NCBI RefSeq assembly: GCF_001591465.1
Contig: NZ_BCUY01000014.1
Span: 1 to 64,000, forward strand
Length of the DNA: 64,000 bases
DNA from: Cytobacillus firmus NBRC 15306
GTDB lineage: Bacteria; Bacillota; Bacilli; Bacillales; Cytobacillaceae
Reading direction: 5' to 3'
The notes below the pieces were generated by a model that worked only from the letters and a program-made list of their open reading frames with translations, was not told the DNA's origin and made no database searches. Numbering within the stretch: position 1 is the first letter of the stretch; every line of letters starts with the position of its first letter. Positions 8,745-16,894 of this stretch are shown here, in pieces. The position numbers and the translations under genes are program-made.

Positions 8745-9010
8745 ATATAGTTAGCGTTGAAAAGGACATGAATCATTTTTTATTTTCTTTCCAGAGATCA
8801 GGGTCACAGGCTGCAAGCCCTGAAGAAAAGGGAATGATTTACCGCCTTGGAGCTATTATGGGGAAATGAGCTATATCAGAGTATCCATAATCGGGAATCC
8901 GTTATCTTTTTGAGCATAAAACAGTCTTTCGATTGGTTTATGGAATTAGGGTGGCACCACGACCACACTCGTCCCTATATTTGGGATGAGTGTGGTCTTT
9001 TTTTATAACT
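8745..9010 (+). ncRNA. T-box leader 3 (threonine)
   Basis: Third copy, about 274 bp after the second. Specifier ACC is at 8841-8843, T-box AGGGTGGCACCACG at 8948-8961 and the terminator hairpin at about 8961-9005, directly before the synthetase ribosome-binding site. The UGGN base is C. Three serial terminators would impose very tight, steep starvation control. Confidence 0.92.
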
Positions 9011-9031
9011 AAAAATCAGGAGGAATTAAAA

Positions 9032-10231
9032 ATGGAAGCAGAAAAAATAAATCATAGAAAGTTAGGTCAAGAGCTGGAGCTTTTCACATCCATGGAGGAA
9101 GCCCCAGGAATGCCATTTTTCCTGCCAAAGGGAATGGTGATGCGAAATGAACTTGAAAGTTACTGGAGAAAAAAGCACCAGCGGGCAGGCTATCAGGAAA
9201 TTAAGACACCGATTATGATGAAACAGGAACTTTGGGAACAATCCGGCCATTGGGATCATTATCATGAAAATATGTATTTCTCAAATGTGGATGAACAAAA
9301 TTATGCGATAAAGCCCATGAACTGCCCGGGTGCGATATTGATTTTCAACAGCAAACGGAGAAGCTACCGGGAGTTGCCTATCCGCTATGCGGAACTGGGA
9401 TTAGTCCACAGACACGAACTCTCAGGTTCTTTAAATGGACTGTTAAGAGTTCGGTCGTTCACTCAAGATGACGCCCATTTATTTGTGAGGGCTGATCAGA
9501 TTGAAGCGGAGATTGATAAAATACTTGTCCTAATTGATGAATTCTACTCCCATTTTGGTTTTGACTATAAAGTTGAACTCTCAACACGCCCAGAGGAATA
9601 CATGGGATCTCAGGAAATGTGGGAACGTGCTGAAGGGGCTTTGGAATCTGTTTTGAAAAACAAAGAAGTTAACTATCAGATTAATCCTGGTGATGGTGCA
9701 TTTTACGGGCCGAAAATTGACTTTCATATATTAGATTCACTCGGCAGAAGCTGGCAATGCGGTACTGTCCAGCTGGATTTTCAAATGCCGCAAAAGTTTA
9801 ATTGTTCTTATGTTGGTGAAGATAACAAACTCCATCTTCCCATTATGATTCATAGGGCAATCTTTGGTTCAGTTGAACGTTTCATGGCCATTCTAATTGA
9901 ACATTTTGCTGGCGATTTCCCACTGTGGCTGTCACCCGTACAAGCAAAGATCATTCCCATCTCAGATGCCCATGCAGAATATGCAGACTTTGTAAAATCA
10001 CAATTGGAATCAGCAGGTATCCGTGCAGAAGTCGACTTCAGAACAGAGAAAATGGGACTCAAGATCAGGGAAGCCGAAAAACAGAAAATTCCCTACATGC
10101 TGGTGATTGGTGATAAAGAAATGGAGCAGCAATCTTTGGCACTGAGAAAACGTAAAGAAGGAAATATCGGTGTGATGAGCATTGAGGAAGTAATTGAACG
10201 GTTTGTAAATGAACTAAACGGCGGCAGATAA
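9032..10231 (+). CDS. minimal threonyl-tRNA synthetase lacking TGS and editing domains
   Basis: A 399-residue class II synthetase matching only the catalytic and anticodon-binding parts of ThrRS (usual length about 640). The TGS and alanyl/threonyl editing domains are absent, and the protein starts cleanly at the catalytic domain with an AGGAGGA site before the ATG, so this is not a simple truncation. Zinc ligands are conserved: Cys98 (MNCPG), His149 (DDAHLF), His274 (HRAIFGS). Motif 2 (RYAELGLVHRHE) and motif 3 (GSVERFMAILIEH) are intact. The anticodon-binding domain is about 300-399. It should charge tRNA-Thr but cannot clear Ser-tRNA-Thr in cis. Tandem leaders resemble those of B. subtilis thrZ, whose product is full length. 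Confidence 0.9.
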   Translation: MEAEKINHRKLGQELELFTSMEEAPGMPFFLPKGMVMRNELESYWRKKHQRAGYQEIKTPIMMKQELWEQSGHWDHYHENMYFSNVDEQNYAIKPMNCPGAILIFNSKRRSYRELPIRYAELGLVHRHELSGSLNGLLRVRSFTQDDAHLFVRADQIEAEIDKILVLIDEFYSHFGFDYKVELSTRPEEYMGSQEMWERAEGALESVLKNKEVNYQINPGDGAFYGPKIDFHILDSLGRSWQCGTVQLDFQMPQKFNCSYVGEDNKLHLPIMIHRAIFGSVERFMAILIEHFAGDFPLWLSPVQAKIIPISDAHAEYADFVKSQLESAGIRAEVDFRTEKMGLKIREAEKQKIPYMLVIGDKEMEQQSLALRKRKEGNIGVMSIEEVIERFVNELNGGR

Positions 10232-10237
10232 GTTTTC

Positions 10238-10275
10238 AAGCTCAGAAGGAATATAATCCTTTTGGGCTTTTCTCT
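10238..10275 (+). terminator. terminator after ThrRS
   Basis: A 13-bp stem with wobble pairs (10238-10250 with 10257-10269) is followed by a T-rich tract, just after the synthetase stop codon. Confidence 0.8.
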
Positions 10276-10536
10276 TTATTTACAAGTAATCTATCTCTTT
10301 TATTCCCGGCAATAGTACAGACATGAACACGAAAGGATCTAAGATCAATAAGCTTATAACTGAAAATGTGCTTGAGTTCACATGAAAGGCCCCAACCTCC
10401 TTTCACTATCTTTTTAATGATGCAGGAATGTTTGATTGTCTTCCAATGGATCCCTCTTCGGTATCTTTGCTTACATATGTATGATACAATGAAATAAGCA
10501 TCAAAACTTTAGGGTCAACTCGACTTTTCTTAGTCA
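10276..10536. other. intergenic stretch, nothing recognised
   Basis: About 260 bp between the ThrRS terminator and the receiver-domain gene. I see no ORF with a ribosome-binding site, no known RNA motif and no convincing promoter, although a promoter for the next gene must lie here. Confidence 0.4.
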
Positions 10537-10551
10537 CCCCTTTGAAAGGGG
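10537..10551 (+). promoter_or_regulatory. hairpin covering a ribosome-binding site
   Basis: CCCCTT-TGA-AAGGGG forms a 6-bp GC-rich stem whose 3' arm is the AAGGGG ribosome-binding site of the gene at 10559. This would damp translation unless opened. Confidence 0.4.
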
Positions 10552-10558
10552 ATTAAAA

Positions 10559-10918
10559 ATGGAGAAAATAAGCGTATTTCTGGATGATTATCGGAGAGCG
10601 CCGGATGGTCATGTATTAGTTGAGACCATTGATGAATGTATCCTTTTGCTTCAGACCTATGAAATTGACCACTTGTCTTTAGATCATGACTTAGTAAGCA
10701 AATCGAGAAATGGTCTTATGCTTGTTCATATCATGGTTCAAAAACAGCTATTTGCGGATCGAATAACTGTCCACTCTGCCAATTCAGCAGGCGGGAAAGC
10801 CATGTATCATTATTTAAAACAAGCACAGCGGGATTTAGAAATGCCCACTGACATTAAAGTAATTTTACGTCCACTGCCCCTCAACTACATTCCGCCAAAC
10901 TATCTGCACAGCTTCTAG
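10559..10918 (+). CDS. cyclic-phosphate-processing receiver domain protein
   Basis: A 119-residue stand-alone receiver-like domain of the cyclic-phosphate-processing type. It opens with SVFLDDYRRAPDG and carries LSLDHDL, the acidic and histidine residues that distinguish this group from phospho-accepting receivers. Such domains are predicted from comparative genomics to act on 2',3'-cyclic phosphates or related RNA/nucleotide ends; direct biochemistry is limited. The gene is monocistronic, with its ribosome-binding site in a small hairpin and a terminator at 10981. No RNA-repair ligase or toxin partner is adjacent. Confidence 0.8.
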   Translation: MEKISVFLDDYRRAPDGHVLVETIDECILLLQTYEIDHLSLDHDLVSKSRNGLMLVHIMVQKQLFADRITVHSANSAGGKAMYHYLKQAQRDLEMPTDIKVILRPLPLNYIPPNYLHSF

Positions 10919-10980
10919 AGATCCAAAGACAACCACCTTTTCTCCTTAGTCACAGGAATTATATAAATCAATAGTGTGCA

Positions 10981-11012
10981 GGGAGCAGAGTGAATCAACT
11001 GCTTCCTTTTTT
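10981..11012 (+). terminator. terminator after receiver-domain gene
   Basis: Stem GGGAGCAG (10981-10988) pairs with CTGCTTCC (10999-11006), followed by TTTTTT. Confidence 0.75.
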
Positions 11013-11033
11013 CATTTCTTTAAAAGTTAAAAA

Positions 11034-11063
11034 AATCCGCTCCTCCCATAAGAGGAACGGATT
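11034..11063 (-). terminator. terminator of the M20/N-carbamoylase operon
   Basis: A 12-bp stem with one mismatch (AATCCGCTCCTC with GAGGAACGGATT) lies immediately downstream of the amidohydrolase stop. A T run follows on the minus strand. Confidence 0.8.
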
Positions 11064-11071
11064 GAACAGCG

Positions 11072-12253
11072 TTATCGCTTTTCGTTCAAGTATGCCCAGG
11101 CATATTGTGCATAAAGCTCTGCACCAGTTGATAAGGCGTCTTCATCAATATTGAATTTGCCGTGGTGGTGAGCCCACTCTGTGTCTTTCTTTGGATTCCC
11201 GCTGCCAACGAGGGCGAAGCTGCCAGCTGCTTTCTCCAGAAAGAAACTGAAATCTTCAGCCCCCATTGTGGGCTTTTCATTAAATAGAACACTTCCCCCG
11301 AAAGCTTCAGATGCAACCCTTTGGACGAGCTGCGCACTGTATTCATCATTAATTACTGCCTGTGAACCCCGAGTGTATTCCACCTCTGCTTTAGCACCGT
11401 AGATAGCTGCCGTATTTTCAGCATAATGCTGCAGCTGTTTTTCAATATGATCCCTTGTTTCAGGATCGAAGCAGCGGACTGTTCCCTCGATGACTGCATT
11501 TTCAGCAATGATGTTGAATCTTGTGCCCACATTCATTTTCCCAATGGTGAGTACGGCCGGCTGCTGGGCATCAACGGTTCTTGAGACCACACTCTGCACA
11601 TTCATGACAAAGGAAGAGGCGACAACAGCTGCATCAATGCAATCATGCGGCATGGCCCCATGTCCGCCTTTCCCTTTGAATGTCACCTTGAAGATATCAG
11701 CTGATGCAAATGACGGTCCGGGTGTACAGGATACCTTGTGTGTTGGCATTTGCGACCAGATGTGGATGCCAAAGACATTGTCCACGCCTTCCATCGCTCC
11801 CTGTTCCACCATCATCTTTGCCCCTTCCGCTACCTCTTCGGCTGGCTGAAAAAGCAGGCGGACAGTCCCCGGCAATTCTTCTTTTATCTCATTTAATGCC
11901 TTGGCAGCAACCAGCAGCATCGCGGTATGGGCATCATGTCCGCATGCGTGCATTTTGCCATCTTCCTGGGATGCATAAGGAAGATCCTTATTCAATTCCT
12001 CCACCTGCAGCGCATCCATATCTCCCCTTAAAGCTACCGTCCTTCCAGGATTCCCGCCTGCAATTTCAGCAATGACACCCGTTGGTTCTGTCCTTCTGTA
12101 AGAGATGCCCAAGCCATCCAGATACTCACAGATAAATTGAGTTGTTTTAAATTCCTCCCATGATAATTCCGGTTCACGGTGCAATTTTCTGCGCAGTTCC
12201 GTTAATTCATCACTATATGCCCCAATCAATTCCTTTAGCCTGTTATGAATCAT
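11072..12253 (-). CDS. M20D family amidohydrolase
   Basis: A 393-residue metal-dependent amidohydrolase of the IAA-amino-acid hydrolase / N-acyl-amino-acid deacylase type (M20D). Metal and catalytic motifs are visible: RGDMDALQVEE, MHACGHDAHTAML, PAEEVAEGA and the dimerisation-domain segment GKGGHGAMPH. It probably removes acyl groups from N-acylated amino acids. It is the last gene of a three-gene operon, 3 bp after the N-carbamoylase gene; both enzymes and the upstream transporter point to uptake and unmasking of N-blocked amino acids. The exact substrate is not determinable. Confidence 0.88.
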   Translation of the reverse strand: MIHNRLKELIGAYSDELTELRRKLHREPELSWEEFKTTQFICEYLDGLGISYRRTEPTGVIAEIAGGNPGRTVALRGDMDALQVEELNKDLPYASQEDGKMHACGHDAHTAMLLVAAKALNEIKEELPGTVRLLFQPAEEVAEGAKMMVEQGAMEGVDNVFGIHIWSQMPTHKVSCTPGPSFASADIFKVTFKGKGGHGAMPHDCIDAAVVASSFVMNVQSVVSRTVDAQQPAVLTIGKMNVGTRFNIIAENAVIEGTVRCFDPETRDHIEKQLQHYAENTAAIYGAKAEVEYTRGSQAVINDEYSAQLVQRVASEAFGGSVLFNEKPTMGAEDFSFFLEKAAGSFALVGSGNPKKDTEWAHHHGKFNIDEDALSTGAELYAQYAWAYLNEKR

Positions 12254-12256
12254 CTC

Positions 12257-13519
12257 TTATTCCGCCTCCGTAAGCTCTATTGCTGCCTCAAACAAAATCT
12301 GAACTGCTTCGGCAATATGCCGGGAATCAGACCATTCTTCCGGACAATGGCTCAGTCCATTTTTGCTTGGAATGAACAGCATTCCGGTCCTTGTGTAATC
12401 AGCAAAAACCATGGCATCGTGTCCGGCGCCGCTATTCATGGAGCATGAAGGTAAACCCAGTTTATTGCTTTTCTCCTTTAGCAGACTGACAATCTCTTTA
12501 TTCATCTCTTTTGGCTGAATATATAACAGCTGTTCAACCGTTATTTCTACTCCGCTATCAAGATAGGAAACTGCTAATTCCTTCACTTTCTGAATGACAT
12601 TCTGGACATGCTCCTCCCTGCCGGAGCGTATATCTACAGAAAATACCGTTTGGTCGGGAATCACATTGGCTCCATTTGGATACACCTGCAATCGTCCCGT
12701 TGTCACAACCGTCCCTTCTCCTTCAGCCGCTGCCAGCTCAGGAAATTGCGCGATCATCCTGGCTGCCGCAACCAGCGCATCCGACCTTTTGTCCATCGGA
12801 GTGGTCCCTGCGTGCCCTGCCTTACCTTTTACGGTTACTTCCAATTGTGTTAAACCGACAATCATTTCGACTACCCCGATTGGGATATTCTTTTCTTCTA
12901 AAATTGGACCCTGTTCGATATGCAATTCCAGGTAAGCCTTTACTGTCTTCGGATCTCTTGTTTTCGGGAGAGATGGATCCAGTCCGATTTTCTCTATGGC
13001 TTCAACTGTCGTAATGCCATCTTTATCTTTTAAAGTCTTAAAGTCTTCCTCATCCAGCAAACCGGCCATCCCCCGCGAACCCATTAAGCCGCCGCCAAAC
13101 CTGGAGCCTTCCTCTTCGATAAGGGCGATAACCTCCAGCGGATATTTCGGCGTTAATCCATTCTCAGTAAAAAGTGCGGCCACTTCAAGTCCTGCTGCAA
13201 CTCCGGCAGGCCCATCATAGGATCCCCCATTCGGCACGGAATCAAAGTGAGAGCCGACCAGAACACTCGGTGCATCTTTTAAGGATCCTTCAAGTTTTCC
13301 AAAAATATTGCCCAATCCATCTTCACGCACAGTCAAACCCGTTTCCTTCATTTTCTCCTTAATATAGTTCCGTGCAAGCAGATCCTCCTGACTATATGTC
13401 AGCCTGGTTGTCCCTCTGCCAGGAGTTGCCGTATATTTGCTTAAGGTGTCAATATGACCTTCGATTCGCTCCTGTACTTTTTCGAGATTCACATTATTTC
13501 CTGTTTGAACTTCACTCAT
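12257..13519 (-). CDS. Zn-dependent N-carbamoyl-amino-acid/allantoate-type hydrolase
   Basis: A 420-residue M20 amidase of the hydantoinase/carbamoylase class. Metal-binding motifs GSHFDSVPNGGSYDGPAGV, EEEGSRFGG, GHAGTTPMDKR and GAGHDAM fit the N-carbamoyl-L-amino-acid hydrolase / allantoate amidohydrolase / ureidopropionase subfamily. The reaction would release CO2 and NH3 from an N-carbamoyl group. It lies between a membrane transporter (18 bp upstream) and an M20D amidohydrolase (3 bp downstream), so it is co-transcribed. No allantoinase or hydantoinase gene is present here, which argues against a purine pathway role. Confidence 0.87.
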   Translation of the reverse strand: MSEVQTGNNVNLEKVQERIEGHIDTLSKYTATPGRGTTRLTYSQEDLLARNYIKEKMKETGLTVREDGLGNIFGKLEGSLKDAPSVLVGSHFDSVPNGGSYDGPAGVAAGLEVAALFTENGLTPKYPLEVIALIEEEGSRFGGGLMGSRGMAGLLDEEDFKTLKDKDGITTVEAIEKIGLDPSLPKTRDPKTVKAYLELHIEQGPILEEKNIPIGVVEMIVGLTQLEVTVKGKAGHAGTTPMDKRSDALVAAARMIAQFPELAAAEGEGTVVTTGRLQVYPNGANVIPDQTVFSVDIRSGREEHVQNVIQKVKELAVSYLDSGVEITVEQLLYIQPKEMNKEIVSLLKEKSNKLGLPSCSMNSGAGHDAMVFADYTRTGMLFIPSKNGLSHCPEEWSDSRHIAEAVQILFEAAIELTEAE

Positions 13520-13537
13520 TTCAAATCCATCCCTTTC

Positions 13538-14746
13538 TTATAAAAGTCCGACAAAAATTCCTGCCAGCACGACCGACACAATGGTCACAGTGATGAATCC
13601 GCCGACAAGCATAGGCGGCAGCATATTGCTGGTCAGCATTTCCCTTTCTTTTTCATCTTCGGTTAATGCTTTAATGACTTCATTTGTAATAATGTAGTCA
13701 GCCGGAAACCCATATAATGCCGTCAGTGAAACAGCAAAAGCCATCTCCTTGCTCACTTTTAAAAGTTTCCCTGCGATGAATGAGAAGACATACATTCCGA
13801 TTACACCCAAAATAATGGTTCCGGCAAGCGGATAGATAATTTCAAGCATCATCCCTGGTGTAGCCTGCTTTAAACCGTCAAAAATAAAGAGCATTAGAGC
13901 CATGATCGCAAAACCAAAGCCATTTGCTTTTTGCAGCACCTGCTTTTCAAGAAAGCCAATGCTTGTGGCAATCACCCCGAACAACAGGCAAAGGACGAAT
14001 GGACTGACACTGGCAACCGGAGCCAGCAATGTCGATGTCAGATAGGCAAGGTAGGATACTACTGCCAATCTTAAAAACTTGAAGAAATCTGTATTATATT
14101 TCTCCGGCATATTTTTAAAAAGCTTAAGCTCAGGTTTTGGAGCTGCCTCTGCTGCTGCAGCCGTCTCTTCAGCTGCAGGCCTCTGCTCCTTATAAATAAG
14201 CTGTCCGCTGCGGTACTGCTTCAAAAGCCGCTTTCCCTCTTTTTTCAGAACGATGGATGTGAGCGGATATCCCGCAAATCCCTGCATCACATAAATCACG
14301 ATTGCAAAGACTGATAGAGAAGCCATTCCCGCTTCCTTCGCTCCCTCCGACATGATCAGGGCAGATACCACACCGCCAACCAATGGCGGAATAGCGACAA
14401 CCACTGTTTTAAATCCAAAGATAAACGTTCCGATTCCAAGTAATATCGCAATAATCCCTAAAATCCCTGATAAAGCAATCACAATCGTCTTCCACTGATT
14501 TTTCAATTCCTGAATGGATAGCAGCGTTCCCATATTAGTTATCAATAGGTACATCAGCATTGTAGCCACAACCGGCGGGACCCCTGCCAATGCTACGATA
14601 TCCTGCGGAAAGAATGTCCAATAACCTGCAAGGAACAGAACGGCACAGACAAAAATGGACGGCACCCATGCCTTGGTCCGTACTGCAACCAGATCTCCAA
14701 TGAATAAAATAAGCAAAAGAATGACTAACGCTAACAGCTGTGACAT
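13538..14746 (-). CDS. multi-pass membrane transporter of unassigned family
   Basis: A 402-residue protein with about ten hydrophobic helices in two halves. A hydrophilic, Ala/Glu-rich linker (about residues 190-210) separates them. Pseudo-repeated GGVVSALIMSEGAKE and LYGFPADYIITNEV segments recall carboxylate/glutamate-type (GltS-like) symporters, but I cannot name the family firmly. It is the first gene of the operon with two N-blocked-amino-acid hydrolases and is likely their substrate importer; this is inference from context. Confidence 0.7.
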   Translation of the reverse strand: MSQLLALVILLLILFIGDLVAVRTKAWVPSIFVCAVLFLAGYWTFFPQDIVALAGVPPVVATMLMYLLITNMGTLLSIQELKNQWKTIVIALSGILGIIAILLGIGTFIFGFKTVVVAIPPLVGGVVSALIMSEGAKEAGMASLSVFAIVIYVMQGFAGYPLTSIVLKKEGKRLLKQYRSGQLIYKEQRPAAEETAAAAEAAPKPELKLFKNMPEKYNTDFFKFLRLAVVSYLAYLTSTLLAPVASVSPFVLCLLFGVIATSIGFLEKQVLQKANGFGFAIMALMLFIFDGLKQATPGMMLEIIYPLAGTIILGVIGMYVFSFIAGKLLKVSKEMAFAVSLTALYGFPADYIITNEVIKALTEDEKEREMLTSNMLPPMLVGGFITVTIVSVVLAGIFVGLL

Positions 14747-14950
14747 AGACTCTTCCCCCTCTAAGTTGAATACCTATTCATTCGTGTTGCGAAAAATATA
14801 TATTGTTAGAATAATAATACAATTATACTTTTCAGTCAATTTAAATTATTAAAAATTTTATGGAACCGCTATCATCATGACTTCTGTATGAGAAAGTCAT
14901 AAAAATCAATTTAGCAAAATAATGATATTATTTTAAAATTCTATTGAAAC

Positions 14951-14980
14951 CAAAAAAACCCGCCAAAATGACGAGTTTTC
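14951..14980 (-). terminator. terminator of glycerophosphodiesterase gene
   Basis: On the minus strand AACTCGTC pairs with GGCGGGTT (two wobble pairs), followed by a run of seven T. It lies 23 bp after the stop codon. Confidence 0.7.
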
Positions 14981-15002
14981 TCCATTTTTGAATAGCCGAA
15001 GA

Positions 15003-15833
15003 CTAGTTTCTGGGATCAACATAATCCGGATAATCGGTGATGATGGCGTCCACTTCCATTTCGAACAGGAAGTCAGCAGCTTCCTGGCTGCGCACTGTCC
15101 ATGAGCCAATTTGCATGCCAAGAGAGTGAACCTGATTCACTAATTCTTCGCTGACAATTCCATAGCTTGGATTAAACCAATCAGCATAAGCTGAAAATTC
15201 CTTTAATGCTTCCGCCGTTGTATCGGCACGGTTAGATGTCAGTACACCAATGGGCACTTTAGGAAGAAGCTGATCCATTGTTTTCATAGAGTCGAAGTTA
15301 AAAGACTGGATAATGATTTTTTCATTTTGCGGCTTATCAAGATTTCTTTCTTTTAATGCATCTGCCACTTGTTCTTCAATGCCGGGATAAAGCTCTGGAG
15401 CCTTTAATTCTATTAATATTCCAACCTTGCCATGGTAGCGATCCAGAATCTCTTCAAATGTCGGGATTGGTTCTCCGGCAAATTGTTCCCCTTTCCAGCT
15501 GCCAGCATCGAGACTTCTTAAAAAATCAAACGTTAAATCCCCTACTTTTCCGGTTCCATTTGTTGTACGATCCACAGTTGTATCGTGGATTACCACTAAT
15601 TCGCCATCTTTACTTCTTTGAACATCAATTTCAATATAATCAGCTTTCATATCTACAGCCAGATCAAAGCCGGCTATCGTATTCTCAGGTGCATACCCTG
15701 TGGCACCGCGGTGCGCTATATTATCCACTTGTTTCCTTTCCCCTGTTGTCGGTTCTGCTGCGAACGCCTGGCTGATTGGGCTGAATAGCAGAGAAAAAGC
15801 CACCCCTGTACCAATTAATAATTTTTTGTTCAC
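15003..15833 (-). CDS. secreted glycerophosphodiester phosphodiesterase
   Basis: A 276-residue GlpQ-type enzyme with a Sec signal peptide ending in an AFA/AEP cleavage site. GDPD motifs: NIAHRGATGYAPENT (catalytic His-Arg), EIDVQRSKDG (metal Glu and Asp), VIHDTTVDRTTNG (second His), ELKAPE and ITDYPDY near the C-terminus. It hydrolyses glycerophosphodiesters to glycerol-3-phosphate and an alcohol outside the cell. I prefer the GTG at 15833, 9 bases after AGGAG, over the ATG at 15842, which abuts the AGGAG site. It is monocistronic; no phosphate-starvation box was recognised. Confidence 0.92.
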   Translation of the reverse strand: MNKKLLIGTGVAFSLLFSPISQAFAAEPTTGERKQVDNIAHRGATGYAPENTIAGFDLAVDMKADYIEIDVQRSKDGELVVIHDTTVDRTTNGTGKVGDLTFDFLRSLDAGSWKGEQFAGEPIPTFEEILDRYHGKVGILIELKAPELYPGIEEQVADALKERNLDKPQNEKIIIQSFNFDSMKTMDQLLPKVPIGVLTSNRADTTAEALKEFSAYADWFNPSYGIVSEELVNQVHSLGMQIGSWTVRSQEAADFLFEMEVDAIITDYPDYVDPRN

Positions 15834-16138
15834 GCTCTCCATCTCCTATCTAAAATATGTATTCAACCATATTCTAGAAAAGGAATGTTGAAGGGGTGTG
15901 TGATTATTTTTATGGCTAAATAAAGACCATGTTAACAAAAACCAGCCTTTTTCCTTACGTTTTTTTACAAATCCGCTTGTGGAGATTGAATAGAAATGCT
16001 CTTTTATTTCGCTTCTCACTGTACATGAACCCCTTTTCCCAGTTCTCTATTGCCGTTTTCTGAATCCACTCTATTATTGACTGTCCAATCCTCCCATCCA
16101 TACTCTATAATAATAAAAACAAATACTTGCGATTGACT

Positions 16139-16222
16139 GCTGCGGGAGAGAGCGTAACGTACGTCACCGAAGGGGTAAATCTATAGGGAAGATGAATCTG
16201 TCAGGTACAAGGACAGAGATAC
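16139..16222 (+). ncRNA. glycine riboswitch, single aptamer
   Basis: Conserved elements appear in order: GGGAGAG, CACCGAAGGGG, AATCTGTCAGG and AAGGACAGAG (about 16143-16220). This is one aptamer, not the common tandem pair. It ends about 10 bp before the GGGGG ribosome-binding site of the channel gene, and no terminator hairpin intervenes, so translational control is likely. TRIC-type channel genes are known targets of this riboswitch class. Confidence 0.85.
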
Positions 16223-16239
16223 TTGATTAGGGGGATTGT

Positions 16240-16842
16240 ATGGTTTGGGATGTATTGAACGTGATTGGAACAATTGCATTTGCAATGAGTGGGGCAGTCG
16301 TTGCACTGGAAGTAAAATACGACATTATGGGTGCCTATGTTTTAGGATTAATTACAGCATTTGGCGGCGGTGCTATTAGAAACCTTTTTACCGGCATTCC
16401 GATTATAGAATTATGGCAGCAAACGACTCTTTTTATTGTTGCCCTAATTACCATCAGCTTTGTCATTATATTGCCAAGCAGCGCAGTTCAGCTTTTGACG
16501 AAATGGAGCATCTTTGACTCAATTGGCTTGTCAGCCTTTGCTGTCCAGGGAGCTATGTATGCACAATCAATTGATTTACCCTTATTTGCTGTTATGTTCT
16601 CCGCTGCCATAACCGGTGCCGGCGGAGGCATGATCCGCGATGTGCTGGCTCAGCGAAAGCCCATTGTTTTACGTGATGAAGTATATCTTTTATGGGCCAT
16701 CTTTGCCGGGTTTATCATAGGCCTTGATTGGTTGTCAAAGTCTTATCATTTTTATAGTCTTTTTGCTGTTACTTTAATGCTTCGAGGAATTTCGCATCAT
16801 TACAGCTGGAGATTACCTATCAAATCTATTCAAAAACAATAA
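16240..16842 (+). CDS. TRIC-type cation channel / UPF0126 protein (YvgT-like)
   Basis: A 200-residue, seven-TM protein of the bacterial trimeric intracellular cation channel family (UPF0126), built from two homologous halves. Each half carries the family's Gly-rich kink: GLITAFGGGAIRNL and SAAITGAGGGMIRDVL. The glycine riboswitch directly upstream suggests a role in glycine or sodium/potassium balance when glycine is high. It is monocistronic and shares a bidirectional terminator with the convergent M20 gene. Confidence 0.92.
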   Translation: MVWDVLNVIGTIAFAMSGAVVALEVKYDIMGAYVLGLITAFGGGAIRNLFTGIPIIELWQQTTLFIVALITISFVIILPSSAVQLLTKWSIFDSIGLSAFAVQGAMYAQSIDLPLFAVMFSAAITGAGGGMIRDVLAQRKPIVLRDEVYLLWAIFAGFIIGLDWLSKSYHFYSLFAVTLMLRGISHHYSWRLPIKSIQKQ

Positions 16843-16870
16843 GAAGCTAAAAACGATTCCTTTAAACATA

Positions 16871-16894
16871 AAAGCTCACATCAGCGTGAGCTTT
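16871..16894. terminator. bidirectional terminator
   Basis: AAAGCTCAC (16871-16879) pairs perfectly with GTGAGCTTT (16886-16894), with a six-base loop and T/A flanks. The stop codon of the M20 gene lies inside the hairpin. Confidence 0.85.
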
